A stretch of 64,000 nt of DNA. It comes from Ruegeria lacuscaerulensis ITI-1157. Its GTDB lineage: Bacteria; Pseudomonadota; Alphaproteobacteria; Rhodobacterales; Rhodobacteraceae. This document shows positions 20,642 through 28,248 of the stretch, one piece after another; the first letter of the stretch is position 1, and each line of letters opens with the position of its first letter. The stretch covers positions 2,623,017 to 2,687,016 of the forward strand of contig GG704596.1 of the NCBI GenBank assembly GCA_000161775.1. Reading direction: 5' to 3'. Position numbers and translations under genes: made by a program. The notes below the pieces were generated by a model that was not told the origin of the DNA, did no database searches, and saw only the letters and a program-made list of their open reading frames with translations.

Positions 20642-21216
20642 ATGTATTTCACCACCACGAATCCGCCGATCAGCAGAAGAATGAACAAGGTGAACATCAA
20701 CCCCAGACGTTTTTCGATGAAATCGCGGATCGGTTCACCAAAGCTCCACAGCAGCCCCGCGACCATGAAGAACCGAAGCGCACGCGCCAGGATCGATGTC
20801 GCGATGAAGGTGCCCAGCGGCATGCCGGTCCAGCCGGACATGATCGTGATGACCTTGTAGGGGAAGGGCGTGACGCCGGCGGTCAGAACTGCCCAGAACC
20901 CGAAATCGTTGAAACGCTGGTTGAACTCCTCCATCGCGTGGGCCTTGCCCATGGACTCGAGGATGGGCTGGCCCAGGCTTTCGTAGAAGAAGGCACCGAT
21001 GGCATAGCCGAGCATTCCACCCAGCACCGAGGCAACCAGGGCCACGGTGGCGATCAGCCAGGCGCGCGATGGACGCGCCAGAATCATCGGGATCATCAGA
21101 ACATCGGGTGGAATCGGAAAGAACGAGCTTTCGATGAATGCCACGACGGCCAGCGCCCACAGGGCATGAGGGTGATCGGCCAGACGGATGGTCCAGTCAT
21201 ACAGCGATCGCAGCAT
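20638..21216 (-). CDS. DedA/YqaA-family inner-membrane protein
   Basis: A 192-residue membrane protein of the DedA superfamily (SNARE-associated/VTT domain), closest in pattern to YqaA. The conserved segments are AFIESSFFPIPPDVLMIPM, GGMLGYAIGAFF and GVTPFPYKVITIMSGWTGM, which contains the helix-breaking proline-rich motif of the family, then SILARALRFF. DedA-type proteins are linked to membrane lipid scrambling or transport; which substrate applies here is unknown. The start at 21216 is chosen because the longer frame adds an unconserved tail. It is coupled to dsbB. Confidence 0.83.
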   Translation of the reverse strand: MLRSLYDWTIRLADHPHALWALAVVAFIESSFFPIPPDVLMIPMILARPSRAWLIATVALVASVLGGMLGYAIGAFFYESLGQPILESMGKAHAMEEFNQRFNDFGFWAVLTAGVTPFPYKVITIMSGWTGMPLGTFIATSILARALRFFMVAGLLWSFGEPIRDFIEKRLGLMFTLFILLLIGGFVVVKYI

Positions 21217-21361
21217 TTGCACCAAATTCCACTGTTCAAGTCCGACGAGGCAAATCATGTGCACGCCACAGCGTCAACCTCTTGCACTAATGCGCTGACT
21301 TGTCTTTGGCGTTTTTTGCCTCTGGACCTTCCCGTTCTTGGGCGCTAATTCAGTGCGCGTG

Positions 21362-21447
21362 GCCCAAGTGGCGGAATGGTAGACGCAGGGGATTCAAAAT
21401 CCCCCGGTAGCAATACCGTGTGAGTTCGAGTCTCACCTTGGGCACCA
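21362..21447 (+). tRNA. tRNA-Leu (anticodon CAA)
   Basis: An 86-base class II tRNA with an encoded CCA. Acceptor arms GCCCAAG/CTTGGGC, anticodon stem GGGGA/TCCCC with loop TTCAAAA (anticodon CAA), a long variable arm (CCGGTAGCAATACCGTG) and T arm GTTCGAGTC. It decodes UUG. Confidence 0.97.
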
Positions 21448-21796
21448 CCCTGATTTACACTTCGCAACTGCTGCTTTCGTTGTCGCCGCGTTTCCTGGGC
21501 TTCTGACGTATTTGTCCAATCTTGTTCGCTGATCGGTCTTGTCGCGCATACAGCCGCTTTCCGCCAATTGTGCGCCAAGGGCACAACGTCCCCGTTGCAC
21601 AGTTTCCCTCGCGGAACTGACGCAGCGCCGCTCCCGGATTGATAGAAAATCGCATGAGAACGGAGCTTGCCTGTGATCTCGAACCGACAATGCCGCGTTG
21701 TCACCCTGTTCTCCGCCAAGGGAGCCGCCTGTCTCGAACCCCTGGCAGGGGCCGTGCCCCGGCTTTGCGCTGAACCCGAACGGAGCGGCGCTTTTC
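21448..21796. other. Intergenic region after tRNA-Leu
   Basis: About 350 bases between tRNA-Leu and the stop of the MarC gene. The open frames here overlap the tRNA or have no ribosome-binding site or recognisable family, and I see no clear terminator. Confidence 0.45.
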
Positions 21797-22435
21797 CTAC
21801 AACTGTCCCGTCTTGATGATTTCCAGCAGCGCCGACAGAACCGAGTTGGCCGCGACCGAGGCGAGTATCATGCCCATCACACGGCTGATGATGGCCGCGC
21901 CGGAATGGCCGATCAGGCGGATGATCGGCTCGGCCAGCAGCATCAGCAAAAAGGCGGCCGCCAGAACCGTCAGCATGACCAGCGCGGTGATGCCCTGATC
22001 GATCAGGCTGTAGCGGTGATTGTCGGTCAGGATGACGATGGCCAGCATCGCTCCGGGCGAGGCCAGAGACGGCACCGCCAGCGGAAAGATGGCTGGGTTG
22101 TGCTGGTGCATGTGGTCCTGTCGATCTTCTTCCGCCACCCGTTGGTCGACCTCGGGTTTGCTTTCGCCGAAGATCATCGACAGGGCGAACAGAAACAGGA
22201 TGATCCCGCCGGCCACCTGAAATGAGTTCAGTCCGATATCGAGCGCCTCGATCAGCAATTGCCCGAACACCAGAAAGAACAGCAGGACGCCCGCGCTGAC
22301 AAGCACCGCCTGCAGGGCGGTCCGTCTGCGGGTTCTGGCCTCGATCCCGGCGGTCACGGCGATGAAAACCGGAATGGTGCCGATCGGATCAATGACGACC
22401 CAAAGGGTCACGAAGTGTTCGAGCAAATTGTCCAT
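21797..22435 (-). CDS. MarC-family integral membrane protein
   Basis: A 212-residue inner-membrane protein of the MarC (UPF0056) family with about six helices. Family features are FVTLWVVIDPIGTIPVFIA at the N-terminus, GQLLIEALDIGLNSFQVAGGIILFLFAL, and IFPLAVPSLASPGAMLAIVI. The central His-containing loop (QDHMHQHNP) is typical of the YhgN/MarC group. The transport function once proposed for MarC is not supported, so its role is unknown. The ATG at 22435 has GGAGAA 5 bases before it; the longer frame upstream is not used. Confidence 0.85.
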   Translation of the reverse strand: MDNLLEHFVTLWVVIDPIGTIPVFIAVTAGIEARTRRRTALQAVLVSAGVLLFFLVFGQLLIEALDIGLNSFQVAGGIILFLFALSMIFGESKPEVDQRVAEEDRQDHMHQHNPAIFPLAVPSLASPGAMLAIVILTDNHRYSLIDQGITALVMLTVLAAAFLLMLLAEPIIRLIGHSGAAIISRVMGMILASVAANSVLSALLEIIKTGQL

Positions 22436-22492
22436 TGAATTCTCCGGCCACCGCGGCGGAAGACTAGCCTTATCGGGCGGCAAACGCCACGT

Positions 22493-22945
22493 TCAAGCGC
22501 AATGGCTCTGTTCTGCCTGCGCCATGGCCTCGGCCGTAGCGTCCAGCGCCAGCATGATCGAAGCGTGGCGGTTCTTGTAGTCGCGCGCGGGCATCAGCAC
22601 CTCGAGCCCGTCGAAAGGCGCGTCGGGGGCGGGGCCGTTCTGCTTGAGCATGGCCGCAAGCTGGTCGCGTGCCTGCTCGATCTGAGCGCGCGTCGCACCG
22701 ATCACGGCACCGCCAACCACCGAGGCTGCGGCCTGCCCAAGCGCGCAGGCTTTCACGTCCTGCCCGAACTCGGAAACCCGGCCATCCTTCACCTTGACGT
22801 CCACGGTGACGGTCGACCCGCACAGGGGCGAGCGTTTCTTGACGGTTGCATCGGGGCTTTCCAGACGCTGCAGATGCGGGATGTCGGCGGCCAGTTCGAG
22901 AATGCGGCCGGAATAAAGCTTGATCAGATCGGTTTCGCCGGACAT
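22493..22945 (-). CDS. IscU/NifU-N-like iron-sulfur scaffold protein
   Basis: A 150-residue protein of the NifU N-terminal/IscU fold. The first two ligand positions are recognisable: SPLCGSTVTVDVKV (the CGD of IscU appears as CGS) and KACALGQAAAS. The third, usually R-x-x-C in the last helix, reads RHASIML, so the Cys seems replaced by Ser, though a Cys occurs 2 residues from the C-terminus (SHCA). That makes a conventional three-cysteine cluster site doubtful, and a variant scaffold or a different metal role is possible. The start at 22945 has GAGGGG upstream. It is divergent from hisI, and no isc or suf genes are adjacent. Confidence 0.75.
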   Translation of the reverse strand: MSGETDLIKLYSGRILELAADIPHLQRLESPDATVKKRSPLCGSTVTVDVKVKDGRVSEFGQDVKACALGQAAASVVGGAVIGATRAQIEQARDQLAAMLKQNGPAPDAPFDGLEVLMPARDYKNRHASIMLALDATAEAMAQAEQSHCA

Positions 22946-23011
22946 GGGTTCCCCTCGCTGCCTGTTCCCCATACATAGTGGCCATGTTCTGGGATGCAAA
23001 AGGTTTTTGCC

Positions 23012-23383
23012 ATGTCGCGCGCCGTCTCGTTTGACCCGTCAACGCTGAAATTCAACGAAACGGGGCTGATCCCCGCCATCGCCCAGCAACACGACACCGG
23101 AGAGGTGCTGATGATGGCCTGGATGAATGCCGAAGCCGTGCGCAAGACGCTGGAGACCGGACGCGTCACCTATTGGTCGCGCTCGCGGCAGGCGTTCTGG
23201 ATCAAGGGCGAAAGCTCGGGCCATGTGCAAAAGCTGGTCGATCTGCGGGTCGATTGCGACCGCGACTGCCTGCTGGTTCTGGTCGATCAGACCGGCCCGG
23301 CCTGTCACACAAATCGGCGCAGCTGCTTCTACACCGCCGTCCGCGACGGTGATGAGATCGAATTGATGTCGCCGTTGGCCTGA
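23012..23383 (+). CDS. hisI: Phosphoribosyl-AMP cyclohydrolase
   Basis: Opens the adenine ring of phosphoribosyl-AMP in the third step of histidine biosynthesis. The 123-residue single-domain form contains the metal site DCDRDCLLVLVDQTGPACHT, with the Asp triplet and nearby Cys/His ligands, and ends NRRSCFY. EVLMMAWMNAEAVRKTLETG and TYWSRSRQAFWIKGESSGH are the substrate-binding blocks of the family. The HisE domain is absent, as usual in alphaproteobacteria. The start at 23012 (MSRAVSFD) is chosen; an ATG at 22994 is also in frame. Confidence 0.93.
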   Translation: MSRAVSFDPSTLKFNETGLIPAIAQQHDTGEVLMMAWMNAEAVRKTLETGRVTYWSRSRQAFWIKGESSGHVQKLVDLRVDCDRDCLLVLVDQTGPACHTNRRSCFYTAVRDGDEIELMSPLA

Positions 23384-23393
23384 CGGCGGTGTC

Positions 23394-24299
23394 TCACAAC
23401 CCGACCATTGCGCGGATGTCCTGCGGTGAGGCGCCTTCCTCGCGGTATTTGGCGATTGCGCGGGCGTCGTCGCGTTTGGCCAGCCGCTTGCCCGTGTCAT
23501 CCCGGATCAGACGGTGGTGGTGATAGATCGGCGTCGGCAGTTCCAGCAGACGTTGCAGCACCACGTGGATGCAGGTGGCCTCGAACAGATCCTGCCCGCG
23601 CACCACATGGGTGATCTGCTGCGCGGCATCGTCCAGAACCACCGACAGGTGATACGAGGTGCCCATCCCGCGCCGGGCCAGAACCACGTCACCGACGCCA
23701 CGGCGCAGATGGTCGGCCGAGAGGGTTATGGTTCCGGTTTCTCCAGCGGGACCGTGGCCGTCCTCGATGAAGGCCAGCGGTAAATCTGTTGTGTTGACAG
23801 TTAGTTGCGGGTCGAAATTGATCTGACGCAGCGCCTCGGCCATGTTCAGACGCAATGGCAGGTCGGTCGGCCGCGGCTGACGCGCGGACTCGGGGCTCCA
23901 GCGTGCGCGGCATGTTCCGGGATAGACGATCCCGTCCGGGCCCAGCATCGGCTGGCCTTCCTGCGGCGCGCTGGCGGCTGCAGCGATGTCGCGGCGGTTG
24001 CAGGTGCAGGGATACAGCAGTCCACGCGCCCACAATGCGTCCAACGCACGTTGATACACGTCCAAACGGTCCGATTGGCGCATGACCGGTTCGGGCCAGC
24101 TGAGGCCCAGCCACGCCAGATCGTCTTTCAGTTGCGCTTCCCAATGGGGGCGGGCGCGGCTTTGGTCGATGTCCTCGATCCTCAGCAGAAACGTCCCAGC
24201 CCTGGCTTGGGCCATGTCATGGGCCAACAGCGCGGAATAGGCGTGCCCCAGATGCAGGGGGCCGGTTGGAGATGGGGCAAAACGGGTGATGAATGTCAC
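23394..24299 (-). CDS. gluQ: Glutamyl-queuosine tRNA(Asp) synthetase
   Basis: Attaches glutamate to the queuosine base at position 34 of tRNA-Asp. The 301-residue protein is a truncated GluRS lacking the anticodon-binding domain, the defining trait of GluQ. It has FAPSPTGPLHLGHAYSAL (HIGH motif HLGH), the zinc motif CTCN with a later PGTCR, GQDLFEATCIHVVLQRLL, and the KMSKS equivalent KRLAKRDDA. Its ATG overlaps the stop of the upstream methyltransferase by 4 bases. Confidence 0.93.
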   Translation of the reverse strand: MTFITRFAPSPTGPLHLGHAYSALLAHDMAQARAGTFLLRIEDIDQSRARPHWEAQLKDDLAWLGLSWPEPVMRQSDRLDVYQRALDALWARGLLYPCTCNRRDIAAAASAPQEGQPMLGPDGIVYPGTCRARWSPESARQPRPTDLPLRLNMAEALRQINFDPQLTVNTTDLPLAFIEDGHGPAGETGTITLSADHLRRGVGDVVLARRGMGTSYHLSVVLDDAAQQITHVVRGQDLFEATCIHVVLQRLLELPTPIYHHHRLIRDDTGKRLAKRDDARAIAKYREEGASPQDIRAMVGL

Positions 24300-24910
24300 A
24301 GTTTTTCAACGATATATACGTCCGACTTCAAGTCTAGCCCTGGAAGGTGTGGCCCGTGTTCGCGAAACAGCAGCCGCGCGGCGCCGATGTCCAGCCATTC
24401 GCTCAGGCGGACGGTATAGGCCGGGTCCTGCAGCGTGTGATCGTTGAACGAAAAGGCCAGCAATCCCCCTTTGGGCAATGCCTTCATCAGCATGTCGAAG
24501 GTTTCGGGGGGCGCGGCGCCAGCGCCGATCACACCGATTGCCGTGATGGCGCGGTAGGCGCCGGGGGGCACCGGGCTGGGATCGGTGATCTCGAAGGGGG
24601 TCAGGTTGCGATACACGCCCTTGGCCTCGGCGCCCTCCAACATGCGCGGGGTCGGGTCCATACCGTCGATCACGCGAAATCCGGCCTTGTGCAGCGCCAC
24701 GCCCGACAGCCCCGTACCGCAGCCATAGTCCAGGATGGGTTCCTGCGGATGCGGAAACCTGTCCCACAGCGCCTCGGCCACGCGGCCCGGCGTGGCATAG
24801 CCGTGTTCGGCCACTTCATCCTCGTAGGACGCGGCCCATTTCTGATAATGCGCCCGGGTTTCCTTGGGGGAGTTCAGGCCATAGGTCTTGTCGAGGTATT
24901 TCTTGCTCAT
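24296..24910 (-). CDS. Class I SAM-dependent methyltransferase
   Basis: A 204-residue methyltransferase. The SAM-binding glycine loop is ILDYGCGTGLSGVALHKAG with the acidic residue in VIDGMDPTPRML, followed by ITAIGVIGAGAAPPETF and GGLLAFSFNDHTL. The N-terminal region (LNSPKETRAHYQKWAASYEDEV) resembles the Williams-Beuren/TPMT-like group. The substrate cannot be read from the sequence. It is translationally coupled to gluQ (4-base overlap), which may hint at an RNA-related or general housekeeping role. It lies 9 bases downstream of trmFO, suggesting the operon trmFO-methyltransferase-gluQ. Confidence 0.82.
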   Translation of the reverse strand: MSKKYLDKTYGLNSPKETRAHYQKWAASYEDEVAEHGYATPGRVAEALWDRFPHPQEPILDYGCGTGLSGVALHKAGFRVIDGMDPTPRMLEGAEAKGVYRNLTPFEITDPSPVPPGAYRAITAIGVIGAGAAPPETFDMLMKALPKGGLLAFSFNDHTLQDPAYTVRLSEWLDIGAARLLFREHGPHLPGLDLKSDVYIVEKL

Positions 24911-24919
24911 GCGCTCAGT

Positions 24920-26287
24920 CTAGGCGGGCGCGGCGTCCTGCGTCCAGTCGGTCTGGGCCAGCCACGCCTGCCATGCGGCCTTGGCGCGGCCGGTATAGGC
25001 CTTGTAGCGGTCCTTTCGGCCGCGCCGTCCGCCTTTCAACCCGTCGACCGGCCGGAACAGGCCGAAATTGACGTTCATCGGCTGAAAGGTCTTGGCCTCG
25101 GCCCCGCCGGTGATGTGATGGATCAGCGCGCCCATGGCGCTGTCCTGCGGAACCGGGGGCAGGGAATGGCCCAGAATCTCGGCAGCCGCCAGACGTCCGG
25201 CCAGCAACCCCATCGCGGCGCTTTCGACATAGCCCTCGACCCCTGTGATCTGCCCGGCGAACCGGATGTTCGGCCTGGATTTCAGCCGCATCTGCGCGTC
25301 CAGCAAGGTGGGCGAATTGATGAAGGTGTTGCGGTGGATGCCGCCCAGCCGGGCAAAGCTGGCATTCTCGAGCCCCGGAATCATCCGGAATACTTCGGTT
25401 TGCGCGCCGTATTTCATCTTGGTCTGGAAACCCACGATGTTGAACAGCGTGCCCAGCGCATTGTCGCGGCGCAGTTGTACCACCGCATAGGGCTTGACGT
25501 CCGGCTGGTGCGGATTGGTCAGGCCGACCGGTTTCATCGGCCCGTGGCGGAGGGTCTCGCGGCCCCGTTCGGCCATCACCTCGATCGGCAGGCAGCCGTC
25601 GAAATAGCCGGCGGTTTCACCTTCGTGGAACTCGGTCTTGTCGGCGGCCAGCAGCGCGTCGATGAAAGCTTCGTACTGGTCGCGGTCCATCGGGCAGTTC
25701 AGATAGGCGGTGCGTTCTTCCTCGGTCTCGCCCTTGTCATAGCGTGACTGCATCCATGCCTTGCTCATGTCGATCGTGTCGGCATAGACGATCGGGGCGA
25801 TCGCGTCGAAAAAGGCCAGCGCCTCGGCGCCGGTCTCGCGCTGGATTGCCTGACCCAGGGCGGGCGAGGTCAAGGGGCCGGTGGCAAAGATCCAGTGGCC
25901 CTGGTCCGGCAGTTCGGTCACCTCTTCATGGCTGACGCTGACCCGGGGGTGCGCTTTCAGGCGTGCGGTGACGGTTTCGGCGAAGGGCTCGCGGTCGACG
26001 GCCAGGGCGCCGCCGGCGGGCAGGCGGTGGGCATCGGCGCTGGCCATGATCAGCCCGTTGGCCGCGCGCATCTCCCAATGCAGCAGGCCGACGGCGTTCT
26101 GCTCGTCATCGTCCGACCGGAACGAGTTCGAACACACCATCTCGGCCAGGTTGCCGGTCTGGTGTGCAAAGGTGCCGGTTTGGGGGCGCATTTCGTGGAT
26201 CACGACGTCCACGCCCATCTCGGCGGCCTGCCATGCGGCCTCGGATCCGGCCATGCCGCCGCCCACGATATGCAATTTCTGTGTCAT
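24920..26287 (-). CDS. trmFO: Folate/FAD-dependent tRNA (m5U54) methyltransferase
   Basis: Makes 5-methyluridine at position 54 of the tRNA T-loop using 5,10-methylene-tetrahydrofolate and FAD. The 455-residue product begins with an FAD fold, [19 protein letters not shown], followed by [17 protein letters not shown], the family-specific cysteine region. Other blocks are [47 protein letters not shown] and [18 protein letters not shown]. The last residues ([17 protein letters not shown]) are basic, consistent with tRNA binding. It is the first gene of a probable three-gene unit with the methyltransferase and gluQ. Confidence 0.95.
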   Translation of the reverse strand: MTQKLHIVGGGMAGSEAAWQAAEMGVDVVIHEMRPQTGTFAHQTGNLAEMVCSNSFRSDDDEQNAVGLLHWEMRAANGLIMASADAHRLPAGGALAVDREPFAETVTARLKAHPRVSVSHEEVTELPDQGHWIFATGPLTSPALGQAIQRETGAEALAFFDAIAPIVYADTIDMSKAWMQSRYDKGETEEERTAYLNCPMDRDQYEAFIDALLAADKTEFHEGETAGYFDGCLPIEVMAERGRETLRHGPMKPVGLTNPHQPDVKPYAVVQLRRDNALGTLFNIVGFQTKMKYGAQTEVFRMIPGLENASFARLGGIHRNTFINSPTLLDAQMRLKSRPNIRFAGQITGVEGYVESAAMGLLAGRLAAAEILGHSLPPVPQDSAMGALIHHITGGAEAKTFQPMNVNFGLFRPVDGLKGGRRGRKDRYKAYTGRAKAAWQAWLAQTDWTQDAAPA

Positions 26288-26383
26288 GCGCGTTCACATA
26301 AGCCACGCAGGCCGGTTGCGCAACGGTCAGCCGCAGCTGCACGCGCTGCGAAGGGAAGTTTTTGATCAGGATAGGAAATCTTG

Positions 26384-26455
26384 GGGTCGCCGCTGCGGGA
26401 ATCTTTGCGCCAGTGAGAGAGACCGGCTGGAGGGACCTTCCGCCCACGGCGACCC
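26384..26455. ncRNA. Candidate structured RNA element between trmFO and the enoyl-CoA hydratase gene
   Basis: A 72-base segment that folds into a rod: outer stem GGGTCGCCG (26384-26392) with CGGCGACCC (26447-26455), an inner stem from GCGGGAA (26395-26401) with TTCCGC (26438-26443) and one bulged base, and a third stem CCAG/CTGG. The intervening loops are CTTTGCG-like and AGGGACC. The strand is not settled; on the minus strand it lies about 97 bases before the trmFO start, so it could be a leader. I do not recognise the family and it has no U-rich end. Confidence 0.35.
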
Positions 26456-26560
26456 AAAAGAATGTCAGAGCCTCGGCTCTGTCTCACCATTGCCACAGAG
26501 TTGCCCTTTTGGAAAGTGCAAAAATGCGAACAGTCGGGAATTTTGTTTATCACCTTTGCG

Positions 26561-27346
26561 TCATTGCGTCCAATTGGGTGGACGTTTTTCGATGAAGGCG
26601 GAAATTCCTTCCTCGGTGTCGCGGTGCATCATATTCTGTGCCATTACCTCTCCGGTATAGGCATAGGCCTGTTCCAGCGGCATCTGGATCTGCTCATAGA
26701 ACGCCTGTTTGCCGATCTTGACGGCGGCCCCCAGTTTCGAGGCCAGCTTTTCCGCCAGGGCCCATGTTTCCTGTTGCAGTTCGGCCTCGGGGACGGCGCG
26801 ATTGATCAGGCCCAGATCGGCGGCGCGGCGGGCCGGGATGAAGTCGCCGGTGGTGAGCATTTCAAAGGCCTGCTTGCGCGGGATGTTGCGGCTGAGCGCG
26901 ACCATCGGCGTCGAGCAGAACAGGCCGATATTCACGCCGTTCACGCCGAACCGGGTGGTGTCCGCCGCGATGGCCAGATCGCAGGTCGCCACCAGCTGGC
27001 ATCCCGCTGCGGTGGCGATCCCGTGAACCTGCGCGATCACGGGTTGGGGCAGTGACTGGATGGACATCATCATCCGCGCGCAGCGGTTGAACAGGTCGGT
27101 GAAATAGGCTTTGCCGCCGTCCTCGGCCTGACGGCCCGCCGTCATCTGTTTCAGGTCATGACCGGCGCAGAACGCCTTGCCCGCGCCCGACAGGATCACC
27201 GCGCGGATGGACCGGTCATCGCGCAGGGCGTCCAGTTCGGTCTGCAGCGCGGCCAGCATCTCGTCGCTCAGCGCATTCAGCCGCTCGGGCGCGTTCAGTG
27301 TCAGATGGGCGATCGCCCTGGTGTCGTTACGTTCCAAAATTGCCAT
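26561..27346 (-). CDS. Enoyl-CoA hydratase/isomerase family protein
   Basis: A 261-residue crotonase-fold enzyme. The oxyanion-hole segments are AFCAGHDLKQMT and VHGIATAAGCQLVATCDLAIA. The usual catalytic Glu positions of enoyl-CoA hydratase appear as AAGCQ and FCSTPM rather than the canonical Glu pair, so it resembles the ECHDC3 branch, whose reaction is uncertain. The ATG at 27346 has a GGGAGGG ribosome-binding site. It is divergent from the PaaI-type thioesterase, 58 bases away, which would fit acyl-CoA metabolism. Confidence 0.85.
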   Translation of the reverse strand: MAILERNDTRAIAHLTLNAPERLNALSDEMLAALQTELDALRDDRSIRAVILSGAGKAFCAGHDLKQMTAGRQAEDGGKAYFTDLFNRCARMMMSIQSLPQPVIAQVHGIATAAGCQLVATCDLAIAADTTRFGVNGVNIGLFCSTPMVALSRNIPRKQAFEMLTTGDFIPARRAADLGLINRAVPEAELQQETWALAEKLASKLGAAVKIGKQAFYEQIQMPLEQAYAYTGEVMAQNMMHRDTEEGISAFIEKRPPNWTQ

Positions 27347-27404
27347 CTTGCCCTCCCGCTGGCTGTCGGGCCAACTCTAGGTCGGCAAATCGAGGAGGGG
27401 AAGC

Positions 27405-27848
27405 ATGTCATTGGCCATGAACAAGGAAGAACTGTCGCGGTATCTGGCGCAGGTCTTTCCGCAGGTGCATCAGGATTTCGTGGTCGAAGACCTGACCGAG
27501 GACACGATCACCATGCGCCTGGTCGTCGAGGACCGGCACCTGCGCCCCGGCGGCACGGTCTCAGGGCCTTCGATGTTCGCCCTGGCCGATGTGTGTGTCT
27601 ATTCGATGGTGCTGGCGCGAAAGGGCCGGCAATCTCTGGCGGTGACCACCAACAGTTCGATAGATTTTCTGCGCAAGCCCGAAGGTGGCACCGATCTGAT
27701 CGCCCATTGCCGGTTGCTCAAGCTGGGGCGGTCGCTGGCCGTGGGGGACGTGCTGATGTATTCGGACGGGGCCGAGGCCCCCTGCGCCCGGGCCAGCATG
27801 ACCTATTCGCTGCCCCCCGAGGGCTCGGCTGCGGCGGCGTTTGGATGA
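27405..27848 (+). CDS. PaaI-family hotdog-fold thioesterase
   Basis: A 147-residue hotdog-fold protein. The central helix reads HLRPGGTVSGPSMFALADV, where the Asp/Gly arrangement resembles the HGG-x-x-x-x-x-D region of PaaI thioesterases, and the following strand is SLAVTTNSSIDFLRKP. The C-terminal strand VGDVLMYSDG completes the fold. The start has GAGGGG 5 bases upstream. It likely hydrolyses an acyl-CoA; the substrate is unknown. It is divergently arranged with the crotonase-fold gene. Confidence 0.8.
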   Translation: MSLAMNKEELSRYLAQVFPQVHQDFVVEDLTEDTITMRLVVEDRHLRPGGTVSGPSMFALADVCVYSMVLARKGRQSLAVTTNSSIDFLRKPEGGTDLIAHCRLLKLGRSLAVGDVLMYSDGAEAPCARASMTYSLPPEGSAAAAFG

Positions 27849-27874
27849 AAAAAGGCCGGGGATTGGCCCCGGCC
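27848..27874 (-). terminator. Rho-independent terminator of the DUF1127 gene
   Basis: On the minus strand, stem GGCCGGGG/CCCCGGCC with a five-base loop is followed by a run of six T. It lies about 35 bases past the DUF1127 stop and touches the stop of the convergent thioesterase gene. Confidence 0.85.
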
Positions 27875-27909
27875 CAGGAAGAGGTCCCGCGAACGGGACT
27901 GGGGATGCG

Positions 27910-28137
27910 TCATCCGATCCAGAAATGGCGCCGGCTTTCGCGGTCCGCCTCGGGGCGGGTCAGGCCGACATCGCGCAGCAGGCGATCATCAAGTTTGCCC
28001 AGATTGGTGCGGCTGCGGCGCCGGCGTTCCCATTTGGTGACAGTCGCCGCAAACCGTACGGCCAATGCGGCGACCAACGGCAGCCGCGGGCTGTCGTTCA
28101 GCAGCAGAAGGGCGGAGGTGTGCATTGCGCGTGTCAT
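27910..28137 (-). CDS. DUF1127 domain protein
   Basis: A 75-residue protein. The C-terminal half is a DUF1127 domain: WERRRRSRTNLGKLDDRLLRDVGLTRPEADRE, matching the family pattern of a basic helix followed by L-x-x-L-D-D-x-x-L-x-D-I/V-G-L-T. Such small Arg-rich proteins are abundant in alphaproteobacteria; some bind RNA and influence small-RNA turnover and metabolism. Whether this copy does so is inference. The ATG at 28137 has AAAGGA 7 bases before it. It is divergent from the MocR regulator and has its own terminator. Confidence 0.8.
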   Translation of the reverse strand: MTRAMHTSALLLLNDSPRLPLVAALAVRFAATVTKWERRRRSRTNLGKLDDRLLRDVGLTRPEADRESRRHFWIG

Positions 28138-28160
28138 CTGGTTATCCTTTCACAATTGTA

Positions 28161-28190
28161 TTGACACAAAACTTAAATGCTCGGTACATT
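28161..28190 (+). promoter_or_regulatory. Predicted sigma-70-type promoter of the MocR gene
   Basis: TTGACA at 28161-28166, an 18-base spacer and TACATT at 28185-28190, about 47 bases before the ATG. The -35 box overlaps the end of an AATTGTATTGACACAA stretch that shares its AATTGTA word with the downstream palindrome. Confidence 0.55.
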
Positions 28191-28229
28191 ACCGTGGTAA
28201 GCTTGGGATTGTGATGAATGCAAAGGAAG

Positions 28230-28248
28230 AATTGTAATGGATACAATT
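28230..28248. promoter_or_regulatory. Palindrome AATTGTA-N5-TACAATT at the MocR start codon, probable operator
   Basis: A perfect 7-bp inverted repeat with a 5-base spacer spans the translation start at 28237. A further AATTGTA occurs at 28154-28160 just before the promoter. Binding there by the neighbouring MocR protein would give autoregulation, but this is inferred from position and symmetry only. Confidence 0.5.

Noticed and set aside
21433-21719. Frames around 21450-21720 on the minus strand
   Set aside because: They run through tRNA-Leu and are not supported by any motif or ribosome-binding site.
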